From assembly GCF_902499045.1 (NCBI RefSeq), contig NZ_CABVPL010000031.1:1-64000 (forward strand): a stretch of 64,000 nucleotides of DNA, given 5' to 3'. Both the position numbers and the translations under genes were made by a program. Positions 8,299-17,274 of this stretch are shown here, in pieces. The stretch comes from Burkholderia latens (GTDB taxonomy: Bacteria > Pseudomonadota > Gammaproteobacteria > Burkholderiales > Burkholderiaceae). Numbering within the stretch: the first letter of the stretch is position 1; every line of letters begins with the position of its first letter. The notes beneath the pieces were generated by a model. That model did not search any database. It worked only from the letters and a program-made list of their open reading frames with translations, and was not told the DNA's origin.

Positions 8299-11200
8299 TC
8301 GAATCATCGATGGCCTCGAACTTCGTGCGCAACATACGCGGTCTATCTCACTCAGCCGGGATCTTCACGACGAGGCGGCGATTGCCAGTTATTTGCCAAC
8401 GCCTAATGCCGTCCAGGCGCTTAAGCAGATCGGTTCGGCGCTAGCGAATGATAGTGCCCAACGCGCATGGAAGGTCGTTGGTCCATACGGGAGTGGTAAG
8501 TCCGCGCTAGGTATTGTCCTCGCGCAGTTGCTTCAAGGCCCAAGCGCATGTCCGGCAGTCCACGAGATGTTGGGTAGTGCTTCCGCGTCAGTTGCCAACT
8601 TATTCGCGTCGTCCAATCGGTTTCCGATGGCTGTAGTGGGCGCACGTTTGTCTATCGGACTGGCACTTGGCACCGAAATTCATCGCTCGCTCGCTCGTTG
8701 GCCCAATGGAAAGGGTGTGAGCGGTCTTAAGAAGCAACTCAGCGAGCCTGGGTATTACAAAGGTCGCCCGATTAATGCTGTGGCCGGCGAACTAATGCGG
8801 GATTTCTGTTCGGTCGTTTCTGCGCAGGGATTCGATGGAACGGTGTTGTTGATCGACGAAGTGGGGAAGTTCGTTGAACATGCCGCGATGCATCCTGACG
8901 CAGGAGACTTGATCGCGCTGCAACAGTTAGCTGAAGAGGCGTGCAGACCGAATGACGATTCGTTGGCGTTGGTAGTGATGCAACACCAGCATTTTGCTAG
9001 CTACGCGGCCGGTATCGGGCGTGCATTGGACGACGAGTGGCACAAGGTTGCGTCGCGGTTTGAGGAAATCCCCTTCGACGAGCCGGTTGAGCGCTATGCG
9101 CATTTTGCTGCTCATGCGCTTGGGGTTAAGCCTGCTTTGTATCGCGACTCCACGCTCGCGCAGTCGGCGCGAGCCGTCTTTGACATCGCGTTGGAGCAGG
9201 ACATCCTAAGGGCGCCGACCTCTGCCGACAAACGTCTGTTTCAGCACCCAGAGAAGCTCTACCCGCTTCATCCACTGACCCTTGCCGCGCTGGCGATTAT
9301 TTCGAAGCGTTATGGGCAGAGCGAGCGCTCGTTTCATGCTTTCCTTAACAGTAATGAACCGGCTGGCTTGCGTGACTTCGCGCAAGTAGCGCCTGTTGAT
9401 GGTCACCCTTGGTACCGCCTCACGGAAGTATTTGATTATCTGGCATCCGGTCATGGACTGCGCTTTCGCGATCTGGCTGCGGAACGACGTTGGGCATTTG
9501 CGGTAACCGCTATCGACCGCCAGGGGAATGACGCCGATGCGCCGGCTGCGCTCAAGACTATTGCTGTGCTGGAATTAGTCCAGGCTTCCTTGAGACTGCG
9601 CATCACTCCGGAACTGGTTGCCTATGCACTCGGTCAACGGGACGTGGCAGAGACGAAAGAGCGGCTCGATTGCTTGGTGTCGCAAGGTCTGCTGATCCGC
9701 CGCCACAACCGATCGGAATACGGCTTCGCAGTTTCCGAGGCTGTCAACATTGAAGCGCTGTACGACGACGCTGCGCAGATCACTGAAGGTGAACTGGTGG
9801 TTCGCGGCGCTACACATGTGCTAGGCAGTCGATTCGTTATCGCCAACAGGCACTACGACCGCCGGGGCACCATCCGCACTTTGGCAATTGACGTCGGAAC
9901 TGTATCGGCATGGCCTGTAGCTTCGCGGAAGAAAGACAGTGAAGGGCAACCCGACGGATGGCTTCGTCTCCTTTTGGTGACCGCCGGTTCGAAAGAGCAA
10001 CGTGAGGCATTGGACCGCATTCGCGGTATGGACGACCCACTGAGCGTTTACTGCTGTCTTGCGTTGTCGTCGCAGGGACGTGCTGCGCTCGCGGAGCTGG
10101 CGATATGGCTGACGGTACAGCAAGATGTCACAAGCAAGCGGCTGGATCCGTGGACGAGCCAGTATGTTGATAGCCGGCTTCACCAGGCGAAGGAGGACGT
10201 TGACGCTGTTGTGTTCTCCGCACTCGCTGCTGGGCCAGGTATTGCGGGGCCAGTATATTGGTACCAAGGCAAGGTCATCCCGCATTGCGAATCGATGAAC
10301 GTAAACCAGGTGGCGTCCTGGCTCTTTGAAACGGTTTTTAAGGGCGCACCACGAATCGTCAACGAACTAATCAATAAAGACCGGCCTGCGTCTGCCGTTG
10401 TGCTGGCTCGCCAGAGACTGGTGGACTTGCTGCTGGCCGGCCCAACAGGTAAATCAGTCTTCGGTGATAAGGAGTTTCCGCCGGAACGCTTAATCCACGC
10501 GACATTGGTACGCGATACAGGTATCTGGGAGATAGAGGGTAATAACTGGAAACTGGTCCCTCCACGAAAAGGCGCTACCGTTGATATTAGTGTGGTCTGG
10601 GCCGAAATTTCACGCGTCATGACGTGTGAAGAAGCACCAACGTTTGAGCAAGTTCTACGTGCCCTTGCTGCGCCCCCGTTCGGGGTCCGCAACGGGCCGG
10701 CCAGCGTATGGGTTACGTTGTATCTGTTGATTCACCGTAACCACTGCGCCATATTTGAACGCGGTACGCTGGTGTTGGAGCTCACGAGCGAGTACATCCA
10801 GCGCATGTACAAGAATCCTCACACCTTCCAGTTGAGGGAGCTGCCGCAGGGGCAGGATAGCGTTGATTTACTCCGCGACTATGGTTCGGTGCTGAGTTCT
10901 CTTGGGGCTGCGCCTACTGGAGAAGTCACGTATCTGGCGCTGGCACGTTCGCTATATCGGTGGTTCGGTCAACTTTCCGATTTCGCGAAACAGACCGGGC
11001 GGATCAGCAAGGATGCAGTGCTGGTTCGCACACGCTTGGGCAAGGCTCAGGACCCCATTGAACTGTTGACCACAACTCTTCCGCAGGCGCACCAGCAGAG
11101 CAAGGCGAGTAGCTCATTTGTAGAATGGTTGTCTTTGGCCCTGACAGACTTGGGTATGAGTCAGCGCAAACTGCAAGAGACCGTGGCCGTCGAGCTCGGG

Positions 11201-11746
11201 CGTGTTTTTGGAATTGCCGGGCAGTTGGGCAGGATTCGCAGCCAACTGCAGGCCGAGTGTTCTGGCGCAGCGACTGGGCTGGCGGATGCTCGGCTCAAGA
11301 GTTTCATTTTGCGTTGCACGGACGTGACATTGACGGACGAGAAATGGCTGGATTCCGTAGCGAGCCTGCTGGTACAGCGACCACTGGACACGTGGGGCGA
11401 TGAAACGATCGAGAACTTCGCGCAGGCGGCCACAGAGATAGGCGGGCACTATCGTCGCTGGCTGCGCCTTGTCATGCAACGGAAGGGGGCACCACGAGCA
11501 GCGGAACGTTTTGTTAGCGTAACGTTGACTGGTGCAACAGGACAAGAATCCGCTCTATTTGTCGCGAAATCCGAACATTCCGCGAGGCTGGCTCGCAGTA
11601 TTCTGGATCTTCTCGAGAAGCAGACTGCGACAGAACCTCATACGGCCGCCGCAGCTTTAGCTGAGGCGCTGCAAGGGCTCAATGTAATGCAGATACAGTT
11701 GAATTCGACGAAGGAGAAAGGTCATGACGAGCGAGAAGCGGGTTAG
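8291..11746 (+). CDS. Large P-loop ATPase (BrxC/PglY-like size and layout)
   Basis: This 1151-aa ATPase has Walker A GPYGSGKSALG at residues 64-74 and Walker B GTVLLIDEVGKF at ~180-191, followed by an ATPase core and a long C-terminal region without motifs I recognise. The motif GxxGSGKS near the N-terminus and the overall size resemble the BrxC/PglY ATPases of BREX and similar motors in phosphorothioation-linked loci, but I cannot assign it to one family. It overlaps DUF4007 (8 bp) upstream and the PAPS-reductase-like gene (23 bp) downstream, so the three products are probably made in fixed ratio and may form a complex (inference). Confidence 0.75.
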   Translation: MLDRIIDGLELRAQHTRSISLSRDLHDEAAIASYLPTPNAVQALKQIGSALANDSAQRAWKVVGPYGSGKSALGIVLAQLLQGPSACPAVHEMLGSASASVANLFASSNRFPMAVVGARLSIGLALGTEIHRSLARWPNGKGVSGLKKQLSEPGYYKGRPINAVAGELMRDFCSVVSAQGFDGTVLLIDEVGKFVEHAAMHPDAGDLIALQQLAEEACRPNDDSLALVVMQHQHFASYAAGIGRALDDEWHKVASRFEEIPFDEPVERYAHFAAHALGVKPALYRDSTLAQSARAVFDIALEQDILRAPTSADKRLFQHPEKLYPLHPLTLAALAIISKRYGQSERSFHAFLNSNEPAGLRDFAQVAPVDGHPWYRLTEVFDYLASGHGLRFRDLAAERRWAFAVTAIDRQGNDADAPAALKTIAVLELVQASLRLRITPELVAYALGQRDVAETKERLDCLVSQGLLIRRHNRSEYGFAVSEAVNIEALYDDAAQITEGELVVRGATHVLGSRFVIANRHYDRRGTIRTLAIDVGTVSAWPVASRKKDSEGQPDGWLRLLLVTAGSKEQREALDRIRGMDDPLSVYCCLALSSQGRAALAELAIWLTVQQDVTSKRLDPWTSQYVDSRLHQAKEDVDAVVFSALAAGPGIAGPVYWYQGKVIPHCESMNVNQVASWLFETVFKGAPRIVNELINKDRPASAVVLARQRLVDLLLAGPTGKSVFGDKEFPPERLIHATLVRDTGIWEIEGNNWKLVPPRKGATVDISVVWAEISRVMTCEEAPTFEQVLRALAAPPFGVRNGPASVWVTLYLLIHRNHCAIFERGTLVLELTSEYIQRMYKNPHTFQLRELPQGQDSVDLLRDYGSVLSSLGAAPTGEVTYLALARSLYRWFGQLSDFAKQTGRISKDAVLVRTRLGKAQDPIELLTTTLPQAHQQSKASSSFVEWLSLALTDLGMSQRKLQETVAVELGRVFGIAGQLGRIRSQLQAECSGAATGLADARLKSFILRCTDVTLTDEKWLDSVASLLVQRPLDTWGDETIENFAQAATEIGGHYRRWLRLVMQRKGAPRAAERFVSVTLTGATGQESALFVAKSEHSARLARSILDLLEKQTATEPHTAAAALAEALQGLNVMQIQLNSTKEKGHDEREAG

Positions 11747-12551
11747 GCATATTCTGAGCTTGTCCGGCGGGAAGGACAGCGCCGCGCTGGCCATCTATCT
11801 TCGCGATCGTATTCCGGAGATGGAGTACATTTTTAGCGACACGGGCAAGGAGCTACCAGAGACGTACGCGTACCTTCAGCGCATTTCCGACTATCTAGGC
11901 AAGGAGGTGACTCACCTTAACGCCGACGTTGGTTTTGACCACTGGTACGAGATGTACGGTGGCATGATCCCATCCAACCACCGGCGGTGGTGCACGCGGG
12001 CATTAAAGCTCAAACCGTTCGAACAGTACTGCGGAGACGATGAAGTGGTTAACTACGTCGGTTTGCGTGCTGAAGAGGATCGAAGCGGTTATATTAGCCA
12101 TAAGCCAAATATCAGAGCAGTCTATCCGTTTCGCGAAGATGGGTTGGTGCTGCGCGACATCGAGGAGATCCTCCGAAACTCTGGTGTAGGTATGCCGCCC
12201 TATACGCGATGGGGGCGCACGCGTTCGGGGTGCTACTTCTGTTTCTATCAGCAAAAGATCGAGTGGGTGCGATTGAAGGAGACACATCCAGATCTGTTCG
12301 ATAAAGCGAAGGCATATGAAAAGCCTTATGAGAAGACCGGTAATTTTTTTACGTGGAGCCAAGGTGAAAGCTTGGCGGAGCTCGAACAGCCGCACCGTAT
12401 GGAGCAGATCAAGCGTGAGCACGTGATTCGTGTCGAGCGTAAGGCGCAGCGTCGCGAAAATGTAACGCTAATGGAGGTATTCGCTCAAGCGGACTCCGCC
12501 GAGGCGCCGGAGGACGATGATGACCAAGGCTGTCTCGTATGTCAGCTATGA
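11724..12551 (+). CDS. DndC/PAPS-reductase-like PP-loop enzyme with Cys clusters
   Basis: This 275-aa protein is of the phosphoadenosine-phosphosulfate reductase superfamily. The PP-loop SLSGGKDSAALA lies at residues ~12-23. Conserved cysteines occur in RRWCTRALK, as a CxxC in SGCYFCFYQ, and as a C-terminal CxxC (GCLVCQL). DndC of DNA phosphorothioation has the same PP-loop plus Fe-S cysteines, activating a nucleotide for sulfur transfer. Related BrxP proteins occur in type 4 BREX. A role in nucleic-acid or nucleotide sulfur chemistry is therefore likely here but unproven. No cysteine desulfurase, DndB, DndD or DndE is present. Assimilatory CysH is unlikely given the Cys pattern and context. 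Confidence 0.8.
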   Translation: MTSEKRVRHILSLSGGKDSAALAIYLRDRIPEMEYIFSDTGKELPETYAYLQRISDYLGKEVTHLNADVGFDHWYEMYGGMIPSNHRRWCTRALKLKPFEQYCGDDEVVNYVGLRAEEDRSGYISHKPNIRAVYPFREDGLVLRDIEEILRNSGVGMPPYTRWGRTRSGCYFCFYQQKIEWVRLKETHPDLFDKAKAYEKPYEKTGNFFTWSQGESLAELEQPHRMEQIKREHVIRVERKAQRRENVTLMEVFAQADSAEAPEDDDDQGCLVCQL

Positions 12552-12660
12552 ACTCTGGTGGACAGTGAGTAATTTTGCGGTGAAACTTCCGATTTCATAT
12601 CCGGCGTCTGGTGCGGCCTTATAATTTCGATGATAATTTTGCGAAAATAGGTAATTGCCT
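12552..12660 (+). promoter_or_regulatory. Intra-cluster gap with possible promoter
   Basis: This 109-bp gap is the only sizeable break in the rightward cluster. It holds a consensus-like -10 hexamer TATAAT at 12620-12625, but I see no convincing -35. AGG at about 12649-12651 serves as a weak ribosome site for the next gene. The GHKL/receiver pair may have its own promoter and be a semi-independent module. Confidence 0.4.
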
Positions 12661-15045
12661 GTGGCTATAACAGTCAAAGCTCGCGTTCTGCTTGAACTCG
12701 GTGCAGAGTTGATTAGTTCGGATCAGATCGCGATCTACGAGCTGGTGAAAAACTCATTAGATGCGCGCGCGACGCGTATTGAAGTGCGTGTTCGCGTCGC
12801 ATTGCCGCGCAGCGAGTACCTTAGCATTCGCCAAAAGCTCGAGCAGTCGGTCGAGAAGAAGGAGAGACTCTCTCGCGACGCGGTTCGGAAGATGCTCGAT
12901 GCAGGCATGGAGCTCACGGTAGATCAAGAGGATCGCGATGCCTTTTTTGAGATCGTGTTGTCTCCCTCAAATGATGACTACATCCAAGCGTTGGACGCTG
13001 CCTACACTCAATTCAATTGGGTGGAGATTATGGATGATGGCAGTGGGATGTCGTTTGACGATCTGAGTGGCGTCTACCTGACTATTGGCACCACCCACCG
13101 GTTGGATGATCGACTACGAGGAGGCGACCATACGGTACTTGGGGAAAAAGGTATCGGCCGCCTCTCCGCTGTACGTTTGGGCGATCAACTTCACGTCTTG
13201 ACGTCCAAGAAGGGTGATAAATCGCTTCATGAACTCAAGATCGACTGGTCTACGATCAAGCGAAATCCACATCTTAATCTTGATGAGTTTCCGGCCGCAC
13301 CTCATGTCGGGCCGAAAAAGAGTAAGGCATCTGACCATGGTACGGTCATTCGCATGTCCAATCTGACGAGCGAATGGTCCATTGAAAAAATGGAGTCCCT
13401 TGCGAAGACTGACTTCGCAAAGCTGGTGGACCCGTTCCTCAATACGTTCAGTCGCCCAAATATACGGTTGTCCTTTAACGGTCAACCAGTCGACATCCCA
13501 TCGTTTCAGACGCGACAACTTACGTACGCGCATGCTCGATGTTCTGCCAGCTTCGCGCTGGACGATAATGGCCAACCTGTTCTATCGGGCGAGGTGGTGT
13601 ATAAATCGTACGGGCAGAGCAAGCCCTTCCGCTTAGAGGGGGTGCATCTTCTCAGCGCATTGACCTTGAAGGGTAAACGGCCAAAGGCCGGTGAGACCCC
13701 ACGGCCTCCGGGCACGCTTATGCAGGGGCTTGCGACACTTGGTCCCTTTGAGATGGAGGCGCACTGGTTTAACCGGCAAAAGCTTCGGCTTGATAAACCG
13801 GATGGCTATGAGGTTGCTTTGCAGTGGCTGACGCACTGGGGTGGGGGATTGTTACTATATCGTGACCACTACCGTGTGTATCCATATGCCGAGGCACGCG
13901 ACGATTGGCTCGATCTGGACGGGAGTGCATTGGCCGCGCAGGGTTACAAGATGAATCGGAAACAACTGGTTGGTGCCGTTCGCATCTCCAGCCGTGGTAA
14001 TCCACATCTGCAGGATCAGACGAATCGAGAGGGCTTGCGTGACACGGAGGAGAAGTCGGCGCTGATTGCACTATTGCGCCATATCTTGGTGATTGAGTTC
14101 AAGAGTTATCTCAACGCTGTTGAGGGCGCACAGGACGAATCCGCGGCCAAGGAGTTTCCGAAGCTGGAGAAGCGCTTGGAGGAAGCTCAGAAGCAGGCGC
14201 TGAAGCAGGTGCAGCATCTGAGGACTAAGGTGACGGCTCCGGAGGACGTAGCTGCGATTAACACTTTGCTTGCTCGCATGACGGACATGTCCGAAGCATG
14301 GGAGCGTTCGAAGATGACTGTGCGTGCCTATGAAGAGGACATTGACAAGTATGTCCATCTCGCTGGCGTCGGATTGATGACGGAGTTCATCTTTCATGAA
14401 TTGGCGCGACTGTCCGCAAATACCTTGAAAGTTCTGCAGACATACAAGCCGAGCAATTCTACTGAGAACCGCCAGCTTCGGAATCTGCGAGATCAGTTGA
14501 GCACACTAGAAAGGCGGATTCGAGTCCTTGATCCATTGTCTACCCCGGGACGCCAACGAACGGAATCATTTGATTTGGTTCAAATGTTACGAGATGTTGG
14601 GGAGATGCATGAGCCGCAGTTTGGGCGCCACGGAATCAAGGTCGACCTTTCCGGTCTTGGTAATTCTCCGGTGTTGGTCAAGGCCGTCCGTGGGCAGCTT
14701 CTGCAGATTGTGGAGAATTTTGTCGCTAACTCGGTTTATTGGTTAAAGTTGCAGGCAACAATGAAGAGGTTTGAGCCGTGCATTAGCTTCAGTATTGATC
14801 GGGAGGCTAAGACGTTTGCGGTCTTGGATAACGGCCCGGGGATCCCGGAAGATCGAGGGGATGAAGTTTTCAACGCGTTCTTCACGACCAAACCCTCTGG
14901 CGAGGGGCGAGGGATGGGCTTGTATATTGCAAAAAAGCTTGCAGAAGGCAATTCGATGGAAATTGCACTTGCTGAAGCAGATGAAGATCGGATCCACCAC
15001 GGATTCGTCGTGACCTACGGAGGGGAAGGGGATGGAGACTCTTGA
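12661..15045 (+). CDS. Twin-GHKL ATPase: MORC/Hsp90-like N-half, histidine-kinase-like C-half
   Basis: This 794-aa protein has two GHKL ATPase modules. The N-terminal one has an N-box (IAIYELVKNSLDA), DDGSGM (~125) and GEKGIGRLS (~162-170), as in MORC/Hsp90/MutL-type ATPases. The C-terminal one is histidine-kinase-like: QIVENFVANS (N-box), DNGPGIP (G1), FNAFFTTK (F-box) and GEGRGMGLYIAKK (G2). Between them, a coiled coil precedes EFIFHELARLS, whose His579 sits where a DHp phospho-acceptor would be. There are no membrane segments, so it is cytosolic. I chose GTG 12661 because TTG 12655 is only 3 nt from the AGG. Its stop overlaps the receiver gene by 14 bp. A sensor that signals to that partner is the natural reading. 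Confidence 0.75.
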   Translation: MAITVKARVLLELGAELISSDQIAIYELVKNSLDARATRIEVRVRVALPRSEYLSIRQKLEQSVEKKERLSRDAVRKMLDAGMELTVDQEDRDAFFEIVLSPSNDDYIQALDAAYTQFNWVEIMDDGSGMSFDDLSGVYLTIGTTHRLDDRLRGGDHTVLGEKGIGRLSAVRLGDQLHVLTSKKGDKSLHELKIDWSTIKRNPHLNLDEFPAAPHVGPKKSKASDHGTVIRMSNLTSEWSIEKMESLAKTDFAKLVDPFLNTFSRPNIRLSFNGQPVDIPSFQTRQLTYAHARCSASFALDDNGQPVLSGEVVYKSYGQSKPFRLEGVHLLSALTLKGKRPKAGETPRPPGTLMQGLATLGPFEMEAHWFNRQKLRLDKPDGYEVALQWLTHWGGGLLLYRDHYRVYPYAEARDDWLDLDGSALAAQGYKMNRKQLVGAVRISSRGNPHLQDQTNREGLRDTEEKSALIALLRHILVIEFKSYLNAVEGAQDESAAKEFPKLEKRLEEAQKQALKQVQHLRTKVTAPEDVAAINTLLARMTDMSEAWERSKMTVRAYEEDIDKYVHLAGVGLMTEFIFHELARLSANTLKVLQTYKPSNSTENRQLRNLRDQLSTLERRIRVLDPLSTPGRQRTESFDLVQMLRDVGEMHEPQFGRHGIKVDLSGLGNSPVLVKAVRGQLLQIVENFVANSVYWLKLQATMKRFEPCISFSIDREAKTFAVLDNGPGIPEDRGDEVFNAFFTTKPSGEGRGMGLYIAKKLAEGNSMEIALAEADEDRIHHGFVVTYGGEGDGDS

Positions 15046-17014
15046 AGCGGCGCTGATTAAGCCGTTGAAGAGGGTGGTTGTGATCGACGACGCGTATGCG
15101 CCGGCTGATCCTACCGACATTGATGGGGAAGCGGTATCCCGATTTCGTGATGCTTTAATTGATGTCCCGAAACGGGTGACGCAGGTGAAGAGGGAGTTTC
15201 GCCTCTCGGAGCTTGACCCTTCAATTCCAAAGCACCTTGACGACCTTCTTCAAGACGCGGCGATCGTGGACAAGCTGTGGTCTCTGTGCAAGAGGCAAGC
15301 TTGGTCCTGGTTGGACGATACCCTTTTTCGGCAGTATGTCGCAGACGTTGGCGAGAAGCGGCAGGCTCTCGAAGGGCTTGAGGGCTTCTTAGGTGCACAG
15401 AAGTGGCGCGTTACCCGCGTTGCAAAATTTGACCCTACGACGCTCGATGTTACGGGATGTCAGGTCATTTTCTTGGATTTTTACCTCAAAGGCGAACTCA
15501 GCTCAGAATCCTCTCTTGAGCGGGCGGCGAAGCTTGCTCACTTAATCATTCAAGCGAGGCAGGCCGGCACATTGCTCCAGTACCCGCTTGTAGTGTTGAT
15601 GTCGTCGAGACCGGGGGCGGCGGATAAGCAGGGTGAGTTTAAGGAGCGCACGGGGCTCCGAGCGGATTTCTTCTGCTTCGTCGAAAAGGACCAGATCGCG
15701 GCACAGATTGCACCGAAGCTCAGTCGGATGCTCGAAGGCTATGACGGCAAGCAATCCTGGGCCCACATGCTCGACGAGTTTTGGCTAGGTGCCATTCGCG
15801 CTGCGACAGTATTGCGCCAGAACCTATCGAAGATCGAGCCGTCCGAGATCGCGCTCCTTCACGAGGCAGAGCTCGCAGTCGAAGAGGCTAGATTGCCTGA
15901 TTACCTGTCATGGCTTGTATCAGAGTCGCTTGCGAGCAGCCTTCTGGAGGATTCGGGCGTTCGAGCATTGGCTGCGAGACTTCCGGATTTGATTGGGCAC
16001 CACGCTTTACCTGGTGCCGTTCCTCCGGGCAGCAGGCTAGCGGAAATGCATGTGCGTTCAGTTATGCGGTTGGACATTACTGATGATATCCCTGAGGCGA
16101 AAGGGTCCCCGGTCCAATTGGGTGATCTCTTTGCGAGATTGAATGGCGACGGAACGCCACGTGAATTTCTCCTTGTGGTTGATCAAAGCTGTGACCTTGC
16201 AAGGCCTACTTCAAGCCAAAAGACTACCGTGCTGTGCCTGCGTTGCGTTCCCCAAGAGATCAGCGATGTGGCACTTGCTTTTTATCGATCCGCGCATGGA
16301 GCAGCACATGGATCGATGGATTTGGTCAGCATGATCATTAATGAGGCGCAGAGGTATTACTTGGCGAGTTGGGATTTGGTGAACCCTACTACACCGGAAC
16401 TGACAGAGCTGACCCAGCGCGACGCCGGCATCAAGCGATTGGCGCGATTGAAGCCTATCGCTGCGCTGGCACGCCAAGAGGACCTAACCCAGCGTGTGGG
16501 ACGCATCGGTCAGCCCGTTGCGCCACCGTCGGTGTCAGCGTATCGCGCAAAACTAGTGCTGATCGGCAAAGATGGCTTTCAAAAGGAGTTCGATGCAACC
16601 AAGAAGGCTTGGGCTTCAGTGGTCATCGTGCAAGGGCGCCATATGCCAAGGTCTGACTCTGTCGATGGGGCGGCGGCAGCAAAGAAAAAACCTCAGACAA
16701 CGACTACCTTGAGCTTGACGTCGGACTTTAATGAGTGGCTTTCCGGCAAACTTGGTCAGGCGCAGGTGTCAGACGCCCAAGCATCAAGCCAAGCCAAGTT
16801 GTTAAAGCAGCACTTGGATGCGGGAACGGTCCAGCGCGTGAATTTTGCTGCAGTCGGTCAGCAGGCGCGCGAGAGTCTTGGACAGCGGTACAGAAAGGCG
16901 AGCCTCAAGAATCCGTCAATTGCCATCCATTGCGTCTTTGACAAGACCATACCGGCGGACCTGACAGATGCCATGATCATATTGCTCTTAACCTCCTACG
17001 AACAACACTCTTGA
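15032..17014 (+). CDS. Receiver-like protein with large unknown C-terminal region
   Basis: In this 660-aa protein residues ~14-235 resemble an expanded response-regulator receiver: acidic pair D19-D20 in RVVVIDDAY, a candidate phospho-acceptor D149 in IFLDFYLKG, S191 in VVLMSSRPG, and K219 in CFVEKDQ. The spacing D20 to D149 is far longer than the usual ~45 residues, which means a large insertion. The remainder (~250-660) has no family I recognise; a VDQSCDLAR segment near residue 385 stands out. It overlaps the twin-GHKL gene by 14 bp, so the pair looks like a kinase/receiver couple in which this C-terminal part is the effector (inference). A strong terminator follows. Confidence 0.65.
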   Translation: METLEAALIKPLKRVVVIDDAYAPADPTDIDGEAVSRFRDALIDVPKRVTQVKREFRLSELDPSIPKHLDDLLQDAAIVDKLWSLCKRQAWSWLDDTLFRQYVADVGEKRQALEGLEGFLGAQKWRVTRVAKFDPTTLDVTGCQVIFLDFYLKGELSSESSLERAAKLAHLIIQARQAGTLLQYPLVVLMSSRPGAADKQGEFKERTGLRADFFCFVEKDQIAAQIAPKLSRMLEGYDGKQSWAHMLDEFWLGAIRAATVLRQNLSKIEPSEIALLHEAELAVEEARLPDYLSWLVSESLASSLLEDSGVRALAARLPDLIGHHALPGAVPPGSRLAEMHVRSVMRLDITDDIPEAKGSPVQLGDLFARLNGDGTPREFLLVVDQSCDLARPTSSQKTTVLCLRCVPQEISDVALAFYRSAHGAAHGSMDLVSMIINEAQRYYLASWDLVNPTTPELTELTQRDAGIKRLARLKPIAALARQEDLTQRVGRIGQPVAPPSVSAYRAKLVLIGKDGFQKEFDATKKAWASVVIVQGRHMPRSDSVDGAAAAKKKPQTTTTLSLTSDFNEWLSGKLGQAQVSDAQASSQAKLLKQHLDAGTVQRVNFAAVGQQARESLGQRYRKASLKNPSIAIHCVFDKTIPADLTDAMIILLLTSYEQHS

Positions 17015-17090
17015 GTGTCAACGGGGTACGCCCAGCACCACCACTCAACCACGCAGACCTAGATGTGCCAACACGGCACCGAAAATGACA

Positions 17091-17130
17091 AAGGGTTACA
17101 GCCAAGCCGCGCTGTAACCCTTTATTTTAT
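17091..17130 (+). terminator. Rho-independent terminator ending the accessory cluster
   Basis: An 11-bp perfect stem (AAGGGTTACAG, 17091-17101, with CTGTAACCCTT, 17112-17122) and a 10-nt loop run into TATTTTATTT. It lies about 75 bp after the receiver-like gene stop and closes the cluster before gyrB. Confidence 0.85.
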
Positions 17131-17138
17131 TTGATCAC

Positions 17139-17195
17139 GAATCAGGGACTCGGACCCTGCAGATTTTGATTCTAAGGCGGGTCCGTTCCAGAGAT
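17139..17195 (-). other. tRNA-like fragment, possible attachment-site remnant
   Basis: On the minus strand there is a perfect 5-bp T-arm (CAGGG/CCCTG with the 7-nt loop TCCGAGT, one base off the TTCGANT consensus), preceded by an anticodon-loop-like ATCAAAA that would give anticodon CAA (Leu) and followed by an acceptor-like 3' stretch. No matching acceptor 5' strand or D-arm is found at tRNA distance, so it is not an intact tRNA. On the plus strand the same loop reads like a Gln(TTG) anticodon loop, so even the orientation is uncertain. Its position at the island/core border makes a relic of tRNA-targeted integration plausible. No direct-repeat partner was seen near the left end. Confidence 0.3.
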
Positions 17196-17247
17196 GGGAC
17201 ATGACACTAGGCAGGTCGGTTACTCTTACCAACTGTATCGCAATTGT

Positions 17248-17274
17248 GGCGCCAGTCGTGCGTACGCTGGCGCC
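17248..17274 (-). terminator. Hairpin downstream of gyrB
   Basis: A perfect 8-bp inverted repeat (GGCGCCAG / CTGGCGCC, 11-nt loop) lies 18 bp past the gyrB stop. It lacks a T-run on the gyrB transcript side, so it may stabilise the 3' end or be a weak terminator. Confidence 0.5.

Noticed and set aside
7178-12551. Assignment of the first four cluster genes to canonical BREX or Dnd
   Set aside because: No PglZ, BrxX methyltransferase, BrxL or BrxA, and no DndB/DndD/DndE; only the DndC/BrxP-like and ATPase parts are shared.
17139-17216. Intact tRNA gene before gyrB
   Set aside because: T-arm and anticodon-like loop exist, but acceptor and D-arm pairing cannot be completed at tRNA length.
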